NCBI GenBank assembly: GCA_032629725.1
Contig: JAFEVB010000002.1
Location: 186,001-250,000, forward strand
DNA length: 64,000 nt
Direction of reading: 5' to 3'
From: Gremmenia infestans
Lineage: Eukaryota > Ascomycota > Leotiomycetes > Helotiales > Hamatocanthoscyphaceae
Shown: positions 22,945-34,595 of the stretch, in pieces
Layout of the letters: each line of letters opens with the position of its first letter
Numbering within the stretch: position 1 is the first letter of the stretch
Program-made: the position numbers and the translations under genes
The notes under the pieces: generated by a model
Told to the model about the DNA's origin: nothing
Database searches by the model: none
What the model saw: only the letters and a program-made list of their open reading frames with translations

Positions 22945-23565
22945 CTACTCATCCCTCAAGGCAATCTCCATCCTCTTCAACTTGTCCTCGTGAGCCTTCC
23001 TCCGTCTCGGCCCCCAGCTGTCCATCATGCCAGCCAGCCTCGCCTTCTCCGCCTCCCTGGTCACTGTGTCATCATACCCGCATTGGCTGAGACAAATACT
23101 AATGAACATTGACGAGCAATTGAACTTTCTCGACAGTTTCAAATTGTTCCACTTTTCCGGCTCGTCCCTCTTAAGTCTTTGAATTTCGGCAATATCGGCA
23201 TCACTCAAATGGTGATGTGGTATCTTAGGTCTGCGGCTTACTGGAGGTGGTAGTCGTGATGGCGTGGGATTGAGCTTTTCTGCAGTGGCTGCGAGGAGTT
23301 GGCGTCGCTTGTCTTCTTTTGGAAGGAATTTGAGAGGCGTGTGGAGAACAGAAGGAGATGCGGAGGGCGGATTGAAGATTATATGATCTTGTTTGGGCGA
23401 TTCATTCGAGATGAGGAAAGAGGAGTCCGGTTTGATGTTTAGGTGCTGCTTCGTGCGGCGGAAGGAGGACTGATGCCGTTGGGAGGAGGCATTCAAAGAG
23501 ATCAGGCATTGACCTCGGCCTGATAAGAGGTCAATTACTGGTCTCCTGACTAGCCTGGCATCCAT
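22945..23565 (-). CDS. Mitochondrial large ribosomal subunit protein mL58 (MRPL20 type)
   Basis: One uninterrupted exon of 206 residues starts at the ATG 23565. The N-terminus is Arg/Ser-rich with few acidic residues (MDARLVRRPVIDLL...), as for a mitochondrial leader. The central part has the family pattern: RRPKIPHHHLSDADIAEIQRL, then DEPEKWNNLKLSRKFNCSSMFISICL, followed by a basic helical tail. The yeast counterpart MRPL20 is a protein of the mitochondrial 54S subunit. Length and architecture agree with other filamentous-fungal mL58 proteins. No introns are needed. Confidence 0.8.
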   Translation of the reverse strand: MDARLVRRPVIDLLSGRGQCLISLNASSQRHQSSFRRTKQHLNIKPDSSFLISNESPKQDHIIFNPPSASPSVLHTPLKFLPKEDKRRQLLAATAEKLNPTPSRLPPPVSRRPKIPHHHLSDADIAEIQRLKRDEPEKWNNLKLSRKFNCSSMFISICLSQCGYDDTVTREAEKARLAGMMDSWGPRRRKAHEDKLKRMEIALRDE

Positions 23566-24204
23566 TGTTGGTTATGAGTGAGGTTGTAGAATTATGATTT
23601 CTCGCGTCGATGTCAAGCTCTCAAGCTCGAGGCTAAGGTACCGTAAGATAACTTTTTACATATGTCGGCCTCACGAGTAAGGCATTACAACCAAGGGTGT
23701 GGTTGGTGTTCAGGGGTGTCTGACTCGGTCGCGGCTTCCATCTTCGAATACCCGGTCTCATGACCGTCGCCGAACCTCGATCAATGCCTTTGAATCCTAC
23801 AGTTATATTATTCACGGATCATCCCTCTGCGCCACCACTTCGTTGCACGCGATGCCTTCAATTGCCATGGATCTGTAGGGGACCCTCATTCTTTGAAGTA
23901 CCTTCCTCCTGTTTGTAAACACGGAAGTACATCAGCTGAACGCGTAAGTACTCTCCTAAAGTAGTGCTCCAGATTAAGTTGCATACCTACAGCTTACCAG
24001 CTGGGACCAAGCCTAATAAGGCCTGCGTCCTATAACAGACATCCTCATATAGCCTCAACCAAAGAACACATTGAGGATTCCACAGCACGTCTGACTCATT
24101 GTACATAGCATATCCCGTTGTGCACTCTCTAAAGTACATCCATCCATCATCTAACCTCCTGCCCCAACAGTCATCGGTATTCCGGAATCGTCAAAAAAAT
24201 CAAA
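23566..24204. other. Divergent intergenic region
   Basis: This is the promoter interval between mL58 (-) and the Ser-rich gene (+). Nothing else is recognised. Confidence 0.55.
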
Positions 24205-25344
24205 ATGAGTGCTTCAGAAGCAAGCACTTTGCAACCCAATACTCCAGTTCCGGCAGCTCAACCAGCGAATACCTCCAGAGTGCCGTTACTCGGCGAAGGG
24301 TTCCAAGAGACGAAGCGCTCCCCGAAGTCCACATCTACAGACAGCAGTGACATTGAACCTGATGCGGGTGAACCAACGGTAAAATCTGGGAAGCGAAGAT
24401 TATTTGGCTTTGGAAAGAAGAAGGAAGAGAAAGGCAAGAAGAAGGCCGAAAGTGCTCCAAATACGAACAGTGGAAACTCGAAGACTCCAATTGCAGCTCC
24501 CGTGGCCCGGAGAGTTCCATTTCAGAGCACATCCCCTTCCCGATCAAGCCAGCATTATCCAGCGCCTGGTTCACCGCAGAGAAACCTGTATTCTTCCTCC
24601 TCACGAGTAGGCTCACCTGCTGGATCGCAAATATTCGAACGCGATGTACAAGAGAGTGCTCTGCCAGCTCCCAATTCCCCCGCGATTCCATCGCATATAC
24701 AAACCGAAAACCATATACCTCCAGTATTAGATGCCTCCTCGGAGGCCATTACAAACCACAAACTTGATCCAGACACCGTCGAAATCGTTATGCACTCGTC
24801 TCACCAGCCAGCAGCGGTCACTGTGACTGGGGTTGGCAGCAGCGAAGCGACCGGTGGAACCTGGGCAGATGACTTGATTGCACATCCAGATAAAGACGAT
24901 GCGGCGTCGAACTATGGTGCTCTTGATAGTACCGACGTCCGCCGCTTGAGTTTCATCTCATTTTCGGACATTGTCCAGTCTGAACATGCGGAACACGCGG
25001 GTAGCAGAGATTCAATCTATGTTGCAGGGCTGAGCTCTCTGTCGTCTGGGGCAGTCAATAGATCCCCATCGCCTATTAGATCCCCCGTCTCTTCGCAAGG
25101 GTTTGGCACCTCGCCCCCAACGAGCAATTCGGCGTCCATGAAAGGGGTTGAAATGTCACCGAAGACCAAAGGCTTTGCTAGCCCAATTTCTACACATGCG
25201 CCTGTGCCCGCGAATGGCGGCGAGCTGACGATAGAGACGATGAGGCAGGCTTTGCGAAGAACAGGGAGTGGTGATCTCAGTGGTGTTCGAAGTCCCATCA
25301 GCCCAGCGAGTCCTGATGGGTTATCCGATACTTCTTTCCAGTAA
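24205..25344 (+). CDS. Conserved Ser/Pro-rich hypothetical protein
   Basis: A single exon encodes 379 residues. The protein is mostly disordered, rich in Ser, Pro and Thr, with a basic Lys stretch at about residues 60-85 (KKKEEKGKKKAES) and many SP sites, which suggests phosphorylation. One compact conserved-looking block occurs near residues 225-265: WADDLIAHPDKDDAASNYG followed by DVRRLSFISFSDIV. The motif RRLSFISF is seen in many ascomycete proteins of unknown function, and RRLS fits a basophilic kinase site. No enzyme domain or membrane segment is evident. The ATG at 24205 follows an A-rich leader. The function is unknown. Confidence 0.75.
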   Translation: MSASEASTLQPNTPVPAAQPANTSRVPLLGEGFQETKRSPKSTSTDSSDIEPDAGEPTVKSGKRRLFGFGKKKEEKGKKKAESAPNTNSGNSKTPIAAPVARRVPFQSTSPSRSSQHYPAPGSPQRNLYSSSSRVGSPAGSQIFERDVQESALPAPNSPAIPSHIQTENHIPPVLDASSEAITNHKLDPDTVEIVMHSSHQPAAVTVTGVGSSEATGGTWADDLIAHPDKDDAASNYGALDSTDVRRLSFISFSDIVQSEHAEHAGSRDSIYVAGLSSLSSGAVNRSPSPIRSPVSSQGFGTSPPTSNSASMKGVEMSPKTKGFASPISTHAPVPANGGELTIETMRQALRRTGSGDLSGVRSPISPASPDGLSDTSFQ

Positions 25345-26740
25345 AGCGGCGTAGCGTATGCAGGGGAACTGGGATTGATTTTACTTGTTGAAATGCTATA
25401 TATCCAGGGTGCTTTTGGATTCGTTTCAATTGGAATTGGAGTTTATGGACTGCCTGGTTTTGTGGGGCTCAATTTGAACCTTGGGTTGCCATGGGCGTTG
25501 GCTGGGATATTTTGCTTTTTCGTCTCCTTCAGCTTCATAGCGAATGTCTCGGTGACTGGTGAGCAATTGAAATTATCAGACAGAAATATACAAATAATGC
25601 TGCTTCTGGTGGACGTTCGACTTCCATGCAACCTCCCTTTTCCTCTACGGGGCTGCAATAGCTATTGGAAAGGGGCTTCTGTCACATTTGGTTCCCAATT
25701 ACCTTTTGGAAGAACAAGCAATATGGAAACATTATTGAAGGGTCGCCAAATTAGTGTCGCTTCTCTTTTCACTCACCCCATCCCATCCTCCTTAGCAAGC
25801 GCGATAAGTGCAAGCATGCCAACCAATGTCCGGCTGTTCCATGATCGTAACTGGTCTTAAAGTAGATTACTTTTCATGATGACCAGACTAACCCTGAGAA
25901 GGCCGTTTAGACTTCGGAGTTACATGTATCTGTTCATCACTTCGGGCCACAGTGGGCCGTAGACACGTGAAAACTCTAACTTTCTAGGGAATTCTCCGGA
26001 TTATTTACTGATTAGGTTCGCTCATATACGGAATTACGGAGTATTAAATAATTACAGCTACTATAATTGGAGCCCACTCCCACTACTGGAAGTTGGAACA
26101 GCCTGTCAGAAGTGTATTCGATGCACAATTGATTTAGAGCGCCTCAAGCGCCAGCGCCAGTCCAGGAAAGTCCGTGCAGTTTAAGCCGTCCCAAAACCTT
26201 TAGTAACGGACGGGACCTACCACTTCACTACATCATAATATCTATCACAAGCTGAACCCGCGCTGTCGATCCAAACCTCCAAAGCTTTGGACGAACCAGT
26301 TTCGATCCCTAATGTTTGCATCTTTCGAATTCGAATGGACCTCATCTTTATCATCCGTTGCAGACCGGCGCATGGCCAGTTATAATGAAGAAGCATCGAG
26401 ATTCGAGACTGGCATTGGGAACACTTAAGGCGTATTGGTCGCGGATTTGCTTATAGGAAAGCAAACATTACCACTCCGTTTTGAGAGCTACGATATACCG
26501 TACTGTGGTCTGCCGGATAAAAGCTCAAGGACGTTCGAAATCTCCCTAGCAGATAACATTCGTAGGCAGCCACGATTTGGAGAAATTGGACCATATCAAG
26601 AGCCAGTTCACTGCAGATGCCATTGCCCGGGAAAGGCTGCGCAACGGTCCCCTCTATTTTTGCGACCGAGTCTTGGATACTGGCTTGCATACGAGCCTGC
26701 CCACTTCGACAGATATTAAAAGGGTAGACATGAGAAATAG
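25345..26740. other. Intergenic region, no gene recognised
   Basis: Just after the Ser-rich gene a 161-codon open frame (25375-25860) has two hydrophobic stretches, but it lacks a good start and any family pattern. The remainder is the promoter/leader of the RasGAP gene; an upstream noncoding or short coding exon of that gene could lie here. Confidence 0.5.
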
Positions 26741-29700
26741 ATGAACAGGAATCGCCGTATGAGTATCCTTCCCGCAGGGATGGATAGCAGATCTTACAAT
26801 AGTAGCACAATCGGAAAGGACGGAGCTCTGCAGGACTGGCAACGAAATGCCACGGAAACACTGGCTAGAAGGTTGGAAAGACCCTACGAGTCGCATACAA
26901 TGCAAATGCGACGGCCTAGCATGCCCAATACATTACGCACAGTGACCCCTGATATGCCAGAGGGTAGTGACGAGTTCCACCACCCGAACAGCCCAGCTTC
27001 TCCGCGCTCAATACCAGGAGGAGAAAAGCCCAGAGAGCGTCGTGCAGGGCTGGTATTCCAAGACTCATATAGCACGGACTCACTTGAGTCTGGACGACAT
27101 GGACCGCCTTTAAGTTTTCAGTCGAGGTCGAGGACGCGCACGATGGTGGATCATACCAGGACGAGGTCTGCTTCTACAAACGTCTCTAGAAGTAGACATA
27201 GAATCGGCTCCGTGCATTCGACAAATGCACCGTTGTTTCACACGGTGGAACCTCGACCTGTTCTAGATGGATCTAATTCGCTGGGATATCCGTCGGTGGC
27301 CAAGCGACCTACCCCTCCACCACAACTACAGAAGTCGAATTCTGTGAAGGGCCGACGTCTTGTCAAACGGTCCTCTCGGCCTTCCTCGCCGTTGTCAACG
27401 ATGAGTGATGTTCCATCCGTCGATTCACTTCCCTTCCCCGTCGCTACAAGCGACGCTAATAAAATCCTAATGTTAATGAAGACCTTGTGTGGCCGTATGA
27501 GGGGAGAAGTTGAGTATCAGACTGTGGAAAAGGGACCTTGGTACCCGGGGACTTGTTACATCGATGATGTGAAAGGCTCTTTGATGTATGAGGGTGACGA
27601 TAGAGGTCCTTTTCATCTGACTGTCGTTCCTGATCTCAGGGGATGTCGAGTGCAACCTATTATCTCCAAGGAGAGGCAATTGCAATGTCTTGAAATATCC
27701 AACCGCTCCTTAGGCGTTGAGCTTCACTTGCTACCTATGGTCAAAGCAGAATTTGATCTCTGGCTAGCAGCTCTTTTGTGCTGGCAGCAGATCCGAACTG
27801 GAACGCTGCCTGCTAGTCCTGTGGCCCACGGAGAGCGCAGGTCGCGGCGGAATTCTCTAAACAGTAATGTTAATTCTACCGCAAGCTCTAAAGATGCGAA
27901 TATCATCAAGGTTGCCAAAGTCCTTCTCTGGGATAAGGGGGCACCATCATCCCCCAGAGCTATAATAAGACGGCCATCTACCCGGGATCTGAAATCTCCG
28001 GTACACGCATGGCGCCGAGTCTCCTGTATCCTGCAAGATAACGGAGAATTCAAGCTTTTTACAGAGAATGATGTGACACTCCTGTCTGTCATACAATTGT
28101 CTCAGTTATCACGATGTGCCATCCAGCGCCTTGACAAATCTGTTCTAGGGCAGGAATACTGCCTTGCCATTTTCCCACAATATACATCAACTTCGACTCA
28201 GCTATCTATATTTCGACCCGTGTATATTGCACTGGAGTCACGTCTTTTATATGAAGTATGGTTCTGCCTACTGATTGCTTTCTCCATCCCCGAAATATAC
28301 GGACCACAGCTTTCGGATGAGGGCAGCGATTACGATGTACCAATGATGCCACAAGGTCACGCAACCAACGACTTGTTCCGCATCGAGAAGTCCGTAAATC
28401 TACGCATTGTCGAAGCTAAGATGCGAAGACTAAACGTTGATGCAGACGTAGGACCAACCGTGAGGCACTCTGTGAAGCCCGGGCAGGACTCTTCTATTGG
28501 AGAGTATTTTGCTGAAGTGTTCCTCGATGGTGATGTCCGGGCACGAACTAAGACTAGGACGGAGACTAAGAATCCATTCTGGTAAGTTTAATCGGGACTT
28601 TCTTAAGTGTTGCCTGCCCCATGAGCTTTAGGAAATATTTTTGATCCCCAGTTTGGGGAGTTTTTCCCGGGCCATTGAAAATTCTATTCCAAGAACATGT
28701 CTTAACTCCTGGGGTTCTGAAACAAGTTGAGCTAACCACCGGCACTTTTGCAGGCGTGAAGATTACGTGTTTCTTGATCTCCCTCCCCATACACCCAAGC
28801 TGTCTATTGTTGTCAAACGGCTCGACCATACAGTTGCGCACCATGGATTTCTCTCTTCGTCAAGCGTTCATAGCCAAGGTCCCGGTGAAGAGACAATTGC
28901 TGGTACCATTGACGTTCCCGTCGATAAACTTGAGCGGGGCAAGGCCAGCGAAAATTGGTGGCCAATTCTAGATGACCAGCAAGAGCAGATTGGAGAAATC
29001 TTCTTGAAGCTTCGTCATGATGAACTTGTCGTGCTTCTTTCCAAGGATTATGAACCGATATCCTTACTTCTCCATAGCTTCAGCAGCGGCTTGACCGAAC
29101 AGATAGCACAGGTCATTTCGACAGATCTACGGTCGTTGTCTGAAGTATTGATGAACATATTTCAAGTATCTGGACATGCTGGAGATTGGCTTATGGCATT
29201 GGTTGAGGATGAGATTGATGGCGTTGGAAAGGAGACCCCGGTTCGCCGGCTTCGATGGAGCAGGAGGATCGGCTCGAATGAATCATTCAACTCTGTGGGC
29301 GATCGAGAACAGACGGTGCGAGACCTAGGAAAGTCGCTACAAGGAGAAGCGAATCTTCTGTTCCGTGGAAATTCTCTCTTTACACAGGCAATGGACTTTC
29401 ACATGCGACGACTTGGCAAGGAGTATTTGGAAGACGTCTTGTCCGAAAAGATTATGCAGATCAACGTCCTCAATTCTGATTGCGAAGTCGACCCATCCCG
29501 ATTAACCCACAGCGATGATGCTAGCAAGAACTGGACGCTCTTGATCTCCTTGACCACGGAAGTCTGGGATGGTATCGCTACTTCAGCGTCCCGTTGTCCT
29601 GGAGAACTTCGTCAAATCTTGAAATATATTCGAGCAGTAGCTGATGACCGATATGGTGACTTTCTACGCACTGTCTCCTATACCAGTGTCTCCGGCTTCT

Positions 29701-30773
29701 TGTTCCTACGGTTCCTCTGTCCAGCTCTACTAAATCCAAAGCTCTTCGGTCTATTACCAGACCACCCACAACCCAAAGCCCAACGTACCCTCACCCTGAT
29801 CGCAAAGAGTCTTCAAGCCCTCGCCAACCTCACTACGTTCGGCTCAAAAGAACAATGGATGGAGCCCATGAACCGCTTCCTCTCATCTCGCCGCCAGAGC
29901 TGCAAAGACTTCATCGACTCCATCTGCTCCATCCCCTCAGAACGAAACACCTTCGCCCTGCCAGCCTCCTACTCAACCCCCATCACAATCCTCGCCCGCC
30001 TCCCGCAAACATCCCGCGAAGGCTTCCCTTCCCTTCCCTACCTCATCGACCATGCGCGTAACTTCGCCGCGCTGGTCAAGCTGTGGCTCGATCACACACA
30101 GCGCTACATCGTGCCGTACAACCTGGAAGGTGATCTCGCAGAATTCAATAATCTCTGTCTAGACCTCCAGCGCCGCACCGACGAATGTCTCTCTAAAGCC
30201 CAGGGGGATCGAACAGCAGATCGGCTGAGTCTGCAATGGGAAGATATTGTGGAGGGGTTGGAAAATAGTTCCTTCCCGGATGATTTGGACATGCCTCCAC
30301 CCTCCCAGTCACGCAATAATAGCGTTACTAATATGATGGCGGACGACCCATTCATGGCCCCCTCACATTCCCATAGTAACAGCATAAACTTTCACTCCAA
30401 CGCCACCCCGGGCCTCGAGCCGCCTTTCGCTCCCTCCACCGCCACACAAACCAAAGCCCCCAGCTCCGCCGGCAGCGAACCGCGTGACCGCGAGAAAAGA
30501 GAGAGGCAGAGTTTCTGGGAATCGGCGTTTAAACCGAGCGGCAAAGGTGGATATGATGTGTCTGAGTTGGCTGAAGCTAGTCCGCCCAGTAGGGGACAGA
30601 GTCGCAATGGGAAGCAGAATAGGAGTTTCCTGAGTGGCTTGAGGCGCAAGGGAAAGGGCGAGAATGCGAACACGAGTGCGGTTGGCAGTTTGGAGGATGA
30701 GAGGGAAAAGGGGGAAAGTGGCAATAAGGTTACTGCTGCGAATATTGGGAGTGCTGGCGGTGTTAGTCTTTGA
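26741..30773 (+). CDS. Ras GTPase-activating protein (PH-C2-RasGAP, Bud2/RASAL type)
   Basis: Two exons (26741-28581, 28754-30773; 172-bp GTAAGT...CAG intron) encode 1286 residues. Order: a disordered Ser/Arg-rich N-terminus (1-240), PH-like regions (about 240-520), a C2 domain spanning the exon junction (about 560-710, FLDLPPHTPKLSIVVKRL), and the RasGAP domain (about 730-1090). The arginine finger is in LLFRGNSLFTQ (Arg818). The RasGAP signature GFLFLRFLCPALLNP at 928-942 matches the PROSITE pattern fully. The C-terminal 200 residues are Ser/Gly-rich. The protein should switch off a Ras-type GTPase at the plasma membrane. The layout resembles fungal Bud2/CLA2-type GAPs for Rsr1/Rap-like GTPases more than NF1/IRA types; the exact GTPase is inferred. 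The true start could be upstream if a 5' exon exists. Confidence 0.88.
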
Positions 30774-31230
30774 GGTTATGTTTTTGAATTAGATAGAGGT
30801 TGGGAAAAAAGGCGGGAAGGTGGGTTGCTTTTGATTTCGATGATTTGGTGTGCTATGTGGTGTGGTGGTTCTTTATTGGGTGGGTGAGCAAAGCATTGGA
30901 GGTGGTTTATGAGGCTATATGATGAATATGGGACTAGGACCGAGACGGAGGTGTGCATGTACTGTTTACTTGTTCATTCCCTTTGTATTTTGTTTTTGGG
31001 GGGTTGCGAGCTATTAAATACCACTTTGCAAATTGACGCATCTAGCGTTAAAATGGCGCTGCAATCAGCAACTCCTATCAAGCCGGAATACCAAGAAAGA
31101 AAGCAAACAAACGCCTCTGTTCATGCCCGTTGTTAACTTTCCTCTCGAAAATTCGACGTCTCTTCATCTCTGAGTAAATTTCATACCATCGTGACCTCAT
31201 CAGTGAGAGGGTTTCCCTTAACCACCGTCC
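30774..31230. other. Tail-to-tail intergenic region
   Basis: These are the 3' flanks of the RasGAP (+) and cyclophilin-40 (-) genes. Nothing else is seen. Confidence 0.6.
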
Positions 31231-32406
31231 TCACGAAAAGAACTTGCTGTACGCCGCCTTCTCCTTCTTCGCTCGGTCCGCAGCAACCTTCTTCACCTTT
31301 GCCAATTCCTGCTGGACAGCCTTGTCTTGAGGAACCAAAGCAGCTGCAACCTCCAGATCAGCCTGCGCAGAATCATCATCCTTCAATCCAATATTAGCCG
31401 TCGCGCGTCTGAACAACGCCTTAGCCTTCTCCGCAGCCGTGAGCCCAGCAACCTGCAACGCATTATCAGCCGAGCGCAGCGCCTCGTGGAAATCCTTCAG
31501 CTTGTTCGCAACCAGCGCAGAATTGGAGTTTAACGAGTAGCGCAGTGCTTCGAGAGATTTCTTTGTCTCAGGCGTCTCGTTATCCAGATTTGGATCTTCA
31601 TTCAAGTACCTGATTCCCTTCTGATACTTCTCCAGCCCCAAACTTAACTTCTTCAGCTCTGTGAAGGCTTTGTTTCCGTAGTTCTTCAGGTCTGTCGCAA
31701 TCTTGACGATGTCAGAGGCTGTGAATTCTTTGCCGGCGTCTTCGGGAAAGTCTTCGTACTCGTCGCCAGTTTCGTCGGGGGTTTTCTGGTCAGCGACGGA
31801 GGCTTCATCACCGGTGAGCTCGCCGCAGTCCACAATTGTGACGTCTTGTTGGGGCTTGTCGTTTTCTTGGGTGGGCAGGTTCTCGATCTTGCGGACGATG
31901 GATTTGCCGGAGAGGACTTCGCCGAAAACGACGTGCTTGCCGTCTAGGTGGGGGGTTGGGACTGTGGTGATGAAGAATTGGGAGCCGTTGGTGCCTGTGC
32001 GATAGTCTTGTCAGCTTTGCGCGTCCTGCAAATGCGAGATAGTAGCCTTTGACTTACCAGGTCCAGCATTGGCCATAGAAAGCAGGAAAGGCTTTGTGTG
32101 CTTGAGATCGAAATTCTCGTCTTCAAACTTGGTGCCATAAATGCTCTCCCCGCCTGTTCCATTGCCAGCAGTGAAATCACCACCCTGGATCATGAATTGC
32201 TTGATGATACGGTGGAAACCACTGCCCTTGTAGCTGAGGGGTTTGCCAGCCTTGCCCACACCCTTCTCGCCGGTGCAGAGGGCGCGGAAGTTGTCCGCGG
32301 TCTTAGGGACTACATCGTCGTATAGCTCGAAGGTGATGCGACCTTCCTTCTTCTTGCCGACTGTGATGTCGAAGTAGACACGGGTGCGCTTCTTTTCTTC
32401 CGCCAT
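31231..32406 (-). CDS. Cyclophilin-40 peptidyl-prolyl isomerase (PPIase + TPR)
   Basis: Two exons, complement 32058-32406 and 31231-31994 (63-bp intron, GTAAGT...CAG), encode 370 residues. Residues 1-175 are a cyclophilin domain with the active-site block FHRIIKQFMIQGGDFTAGNG and LSMANAGPGTNGSQFFITT. The C-terminal half is alpha-helical TPR: FTELKKLSLGLEKYQKGIRY, LKDFHEALRSADNALQVAG and KALFRRATANIGLKDDDSA, the last with the Lys/Arg carboxylate-clamp pattern used to bind the EEVD tail of Hsp90. Size and order match yeast Cpr6/Cpr7 and animal CyP40. The role is as a co-chaperone that catalyses proline isomerisation in Hsp90 client complexes in the cytosol. Confidence 0.95.
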
Positions 32407-33052
32407 GGTGGGATTGGGAGATTATGGTGTTGGGGAGGAGTGAAGGGTAGTACTTGTAGTCGTGGTGAAAGGGAAAAGGAAGGGAGGGATTGAGAAATTC
32501 AGCCTTGCTCTAGAAACTTCCAAGCTGGCGCGGGGCAATCGGAGGTGTTGTGATTTTGCCGATGTTCACCGCTACTATTATAGAAATATATAGAAAGACA
32601 GGTGACAGACACAGAATACAAGTAGTATTTTGTGAAGGAAATAAAAAAAATTAGGTTAGAGGAGCTAAATCGTGTCTTTTCTTTCTAATTACACCTGTTC
32701 AATTTATGAAGTCAGTACTTCGGGTGATTGTTCTGAAAGTAGGTCGATGCAAACCGATCATACTCTTTCCGGGCCGATAAAAATCATGATATCCTGAAAG
32801 AAGACTTTGATATTGTAATATTGTAAACTGATCTATAGTCTCTCTAAAATCTTCACAATTAGCCCCGATTGCAATATGTTGAACGAGCTGAAGTTCTAAA
32901 CAAACTCGGCGGTAGTCGGTTTGCATCACGTGCAGACCCTCGAGCTTCTTTTAAGACGAAGGCAATGACAGTTCCCGCTTCTTGAAGATCTTTGCTGGTA
33001 GGTAGATTCATGTATACAGGTCATATCTCAAACGTTCGTGCTTGAGGGTATC
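32407..33052. other. Intergenic region
   Basis: It contains the promoter of cyclophilin-40 (-) and the 3' flank of the tRNA deacylase (-). Nothing else is recognised. Confidence 0.55.
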
Positions 33053-34030
33053 TTATTTTTGTCCGCTTGGCCCTGCCGACATCTCTAATGTAATCTGCCT
33101 TTGTTAGTCACTCCAGTATATTTATCTTGGGGAGGCACGTACTGGGCCATCATTGACCAGAGCTACCTCCTGTTTGAGTAGACGTGTTAGCTATGCGATA
33201 ATATTGGAAGAATAGGGCGTAGTGGGTACCATCATAGCTTGAAAGACACCATCCTTGACTCTCTCCGCCGCATAACCCTGCTGGACCTTCGAAACGAACA
33301 ATTGGTACAACTCCTTGGCTTGATCTCCACCCAATGCTCCATGGAAGTCTGGCTTTGATCCTTTCTTGGTCGACGCAAGCAAGGTAAATTGTGAGACTAG
33401 CAAAGTATGAGTCTCCCGAAACAAGCAATCGGTGCATTACACACCGCAAAGAACCTCCCCGTTGATATCTTGAACGTTTTGTTTCCACTGACAAAAGTTT
33501 AGATACCGTTCAATGAGCAATTATATACTAATACTTACCCGGCCACCTGCCTCATCGTCCCATAACCGCATCTTCAGTACTTTTGAAGCTAGCGTTTCTA
33601 CATCCTTTTCTGTGTCGCCGGGCGCCACGGCTGCGAAGACGAGAATGCCCTTTCCAATTGAAGAAATTAGCTGCTTGTCGACCGTGACCTATTATTAGAA
33701 TCTCGGAGTCAGCCTTGCCTAACATTGTGGAGCTTGGGAGTTGACAATGTCAATGTCTCATAAGTGGAGGGTAAACCACTCCGGTGCTGTCCGAATGCCT
33801 CTGAGATCACTTACAGATGCAGATAACACTCGTTGGAGGATTGCTGAAAGTATTTAGTAAAGAATACACAATATCTACTAAAATTTAAAGGCCATACAAA
33901 CTGTCCAAGTTGAAGAAGAATTTCGATGCGCTCATGAACCACGTCGGCATACAACCCCCCCAGACAGGGCATGGCAATAGCATTATGAGATTGAGATAAA
34001 CAAGCAATATAGAATTGACAAACCTTTCAT
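33053..34030 (-). CDS. DTD1: D-aminoacyl-tRNA deacylase (DTD1)
   Basis: Seven exons on the complement (34024-34030, 33815-33843, 33539-33688, 33445-33487, 33230-33396, 33143-33169, 33053-33094) encode 154 residues, the family length. The enzyme hydrolyses D-amino acids wrongly attached to tRNA, preventing their use in translation. The hallmark motifs are visible: the N-terminus MKAILQRVLSASVTVD, the catalytic SQFTL block (VSQFTLLASTKKGSKPDFHGA) and the C-terminal VALVNDGPITLE with the GP cross-subunit motif. The first coding exon is only ATGAAAG; it is required because exon 2 begins in the middle of the Ala codon of MKA. Introns are 48-180 bp. Seven exons for 154 residues is unusually dense for this window, where most genes have 1-5. 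Confidence 0.9.
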
Positions 34031-34595
34031 TCTGACCTTTGCAAGAATTGGCTTTTGTTCAACTAAAAGATGTGTTGAAGGTGGATGGTGATGACAGAAA
34101 TGTATCTTTTTACGAGCCCGTAATAGAGTAATACGTTGATCATATGAGATTAATACATCTGTACTTTAAAAATCATCAATAGAAAAAAAAGTGAGAGACA
34201 GTAGTTGCTCTCATTCTTAAGAAGCAACATGAAATTATACAGGAAAACCCAAAAGAAGTCAAGCTGATGCATCTTCTGCTGTAAAGTGGAGGTTCGATCT
34301 TTCCCCACAATTTAGCTGTACGCCAAGCCTCCTCAAGCGATGTGCTGCATACTACCGTGCTATACTCCACTGTACCGTCGCGATCAACGCAACCTCCAAC
34401 TTCAGATTTAAGCCTCGTGAGCTCAGCTAACACATCTACCCCCCCCAACCTCAGCCTTCCGCCTTGTACAAACGTGTGCCAAAGACATAGCTACGAATGG
34501 GAAGCTATCCTGCACAAACACAGCTAGATCCCTGAACACGACAAACAGCAGCAGAAACCAGCACCAAACCACCAGTTCTTACCGCGACCTCCACA
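34031..34595. other. Divergent intergenic region
   Basis: This is the promoter interval between the tRNA deacylase (-) and NOT3/NOT5 (+). No gene is recognised; a minus-strand frame (34176-34448) is not gene-like. Confidence 0.55.

Noticed and set aside
25375..25860. 161-codon frame with hydrophobic stretches after the Ser-rich gene
   Set aside because: No suitable start codon context, no family features; likely 3' flank. Kept only as a remark.
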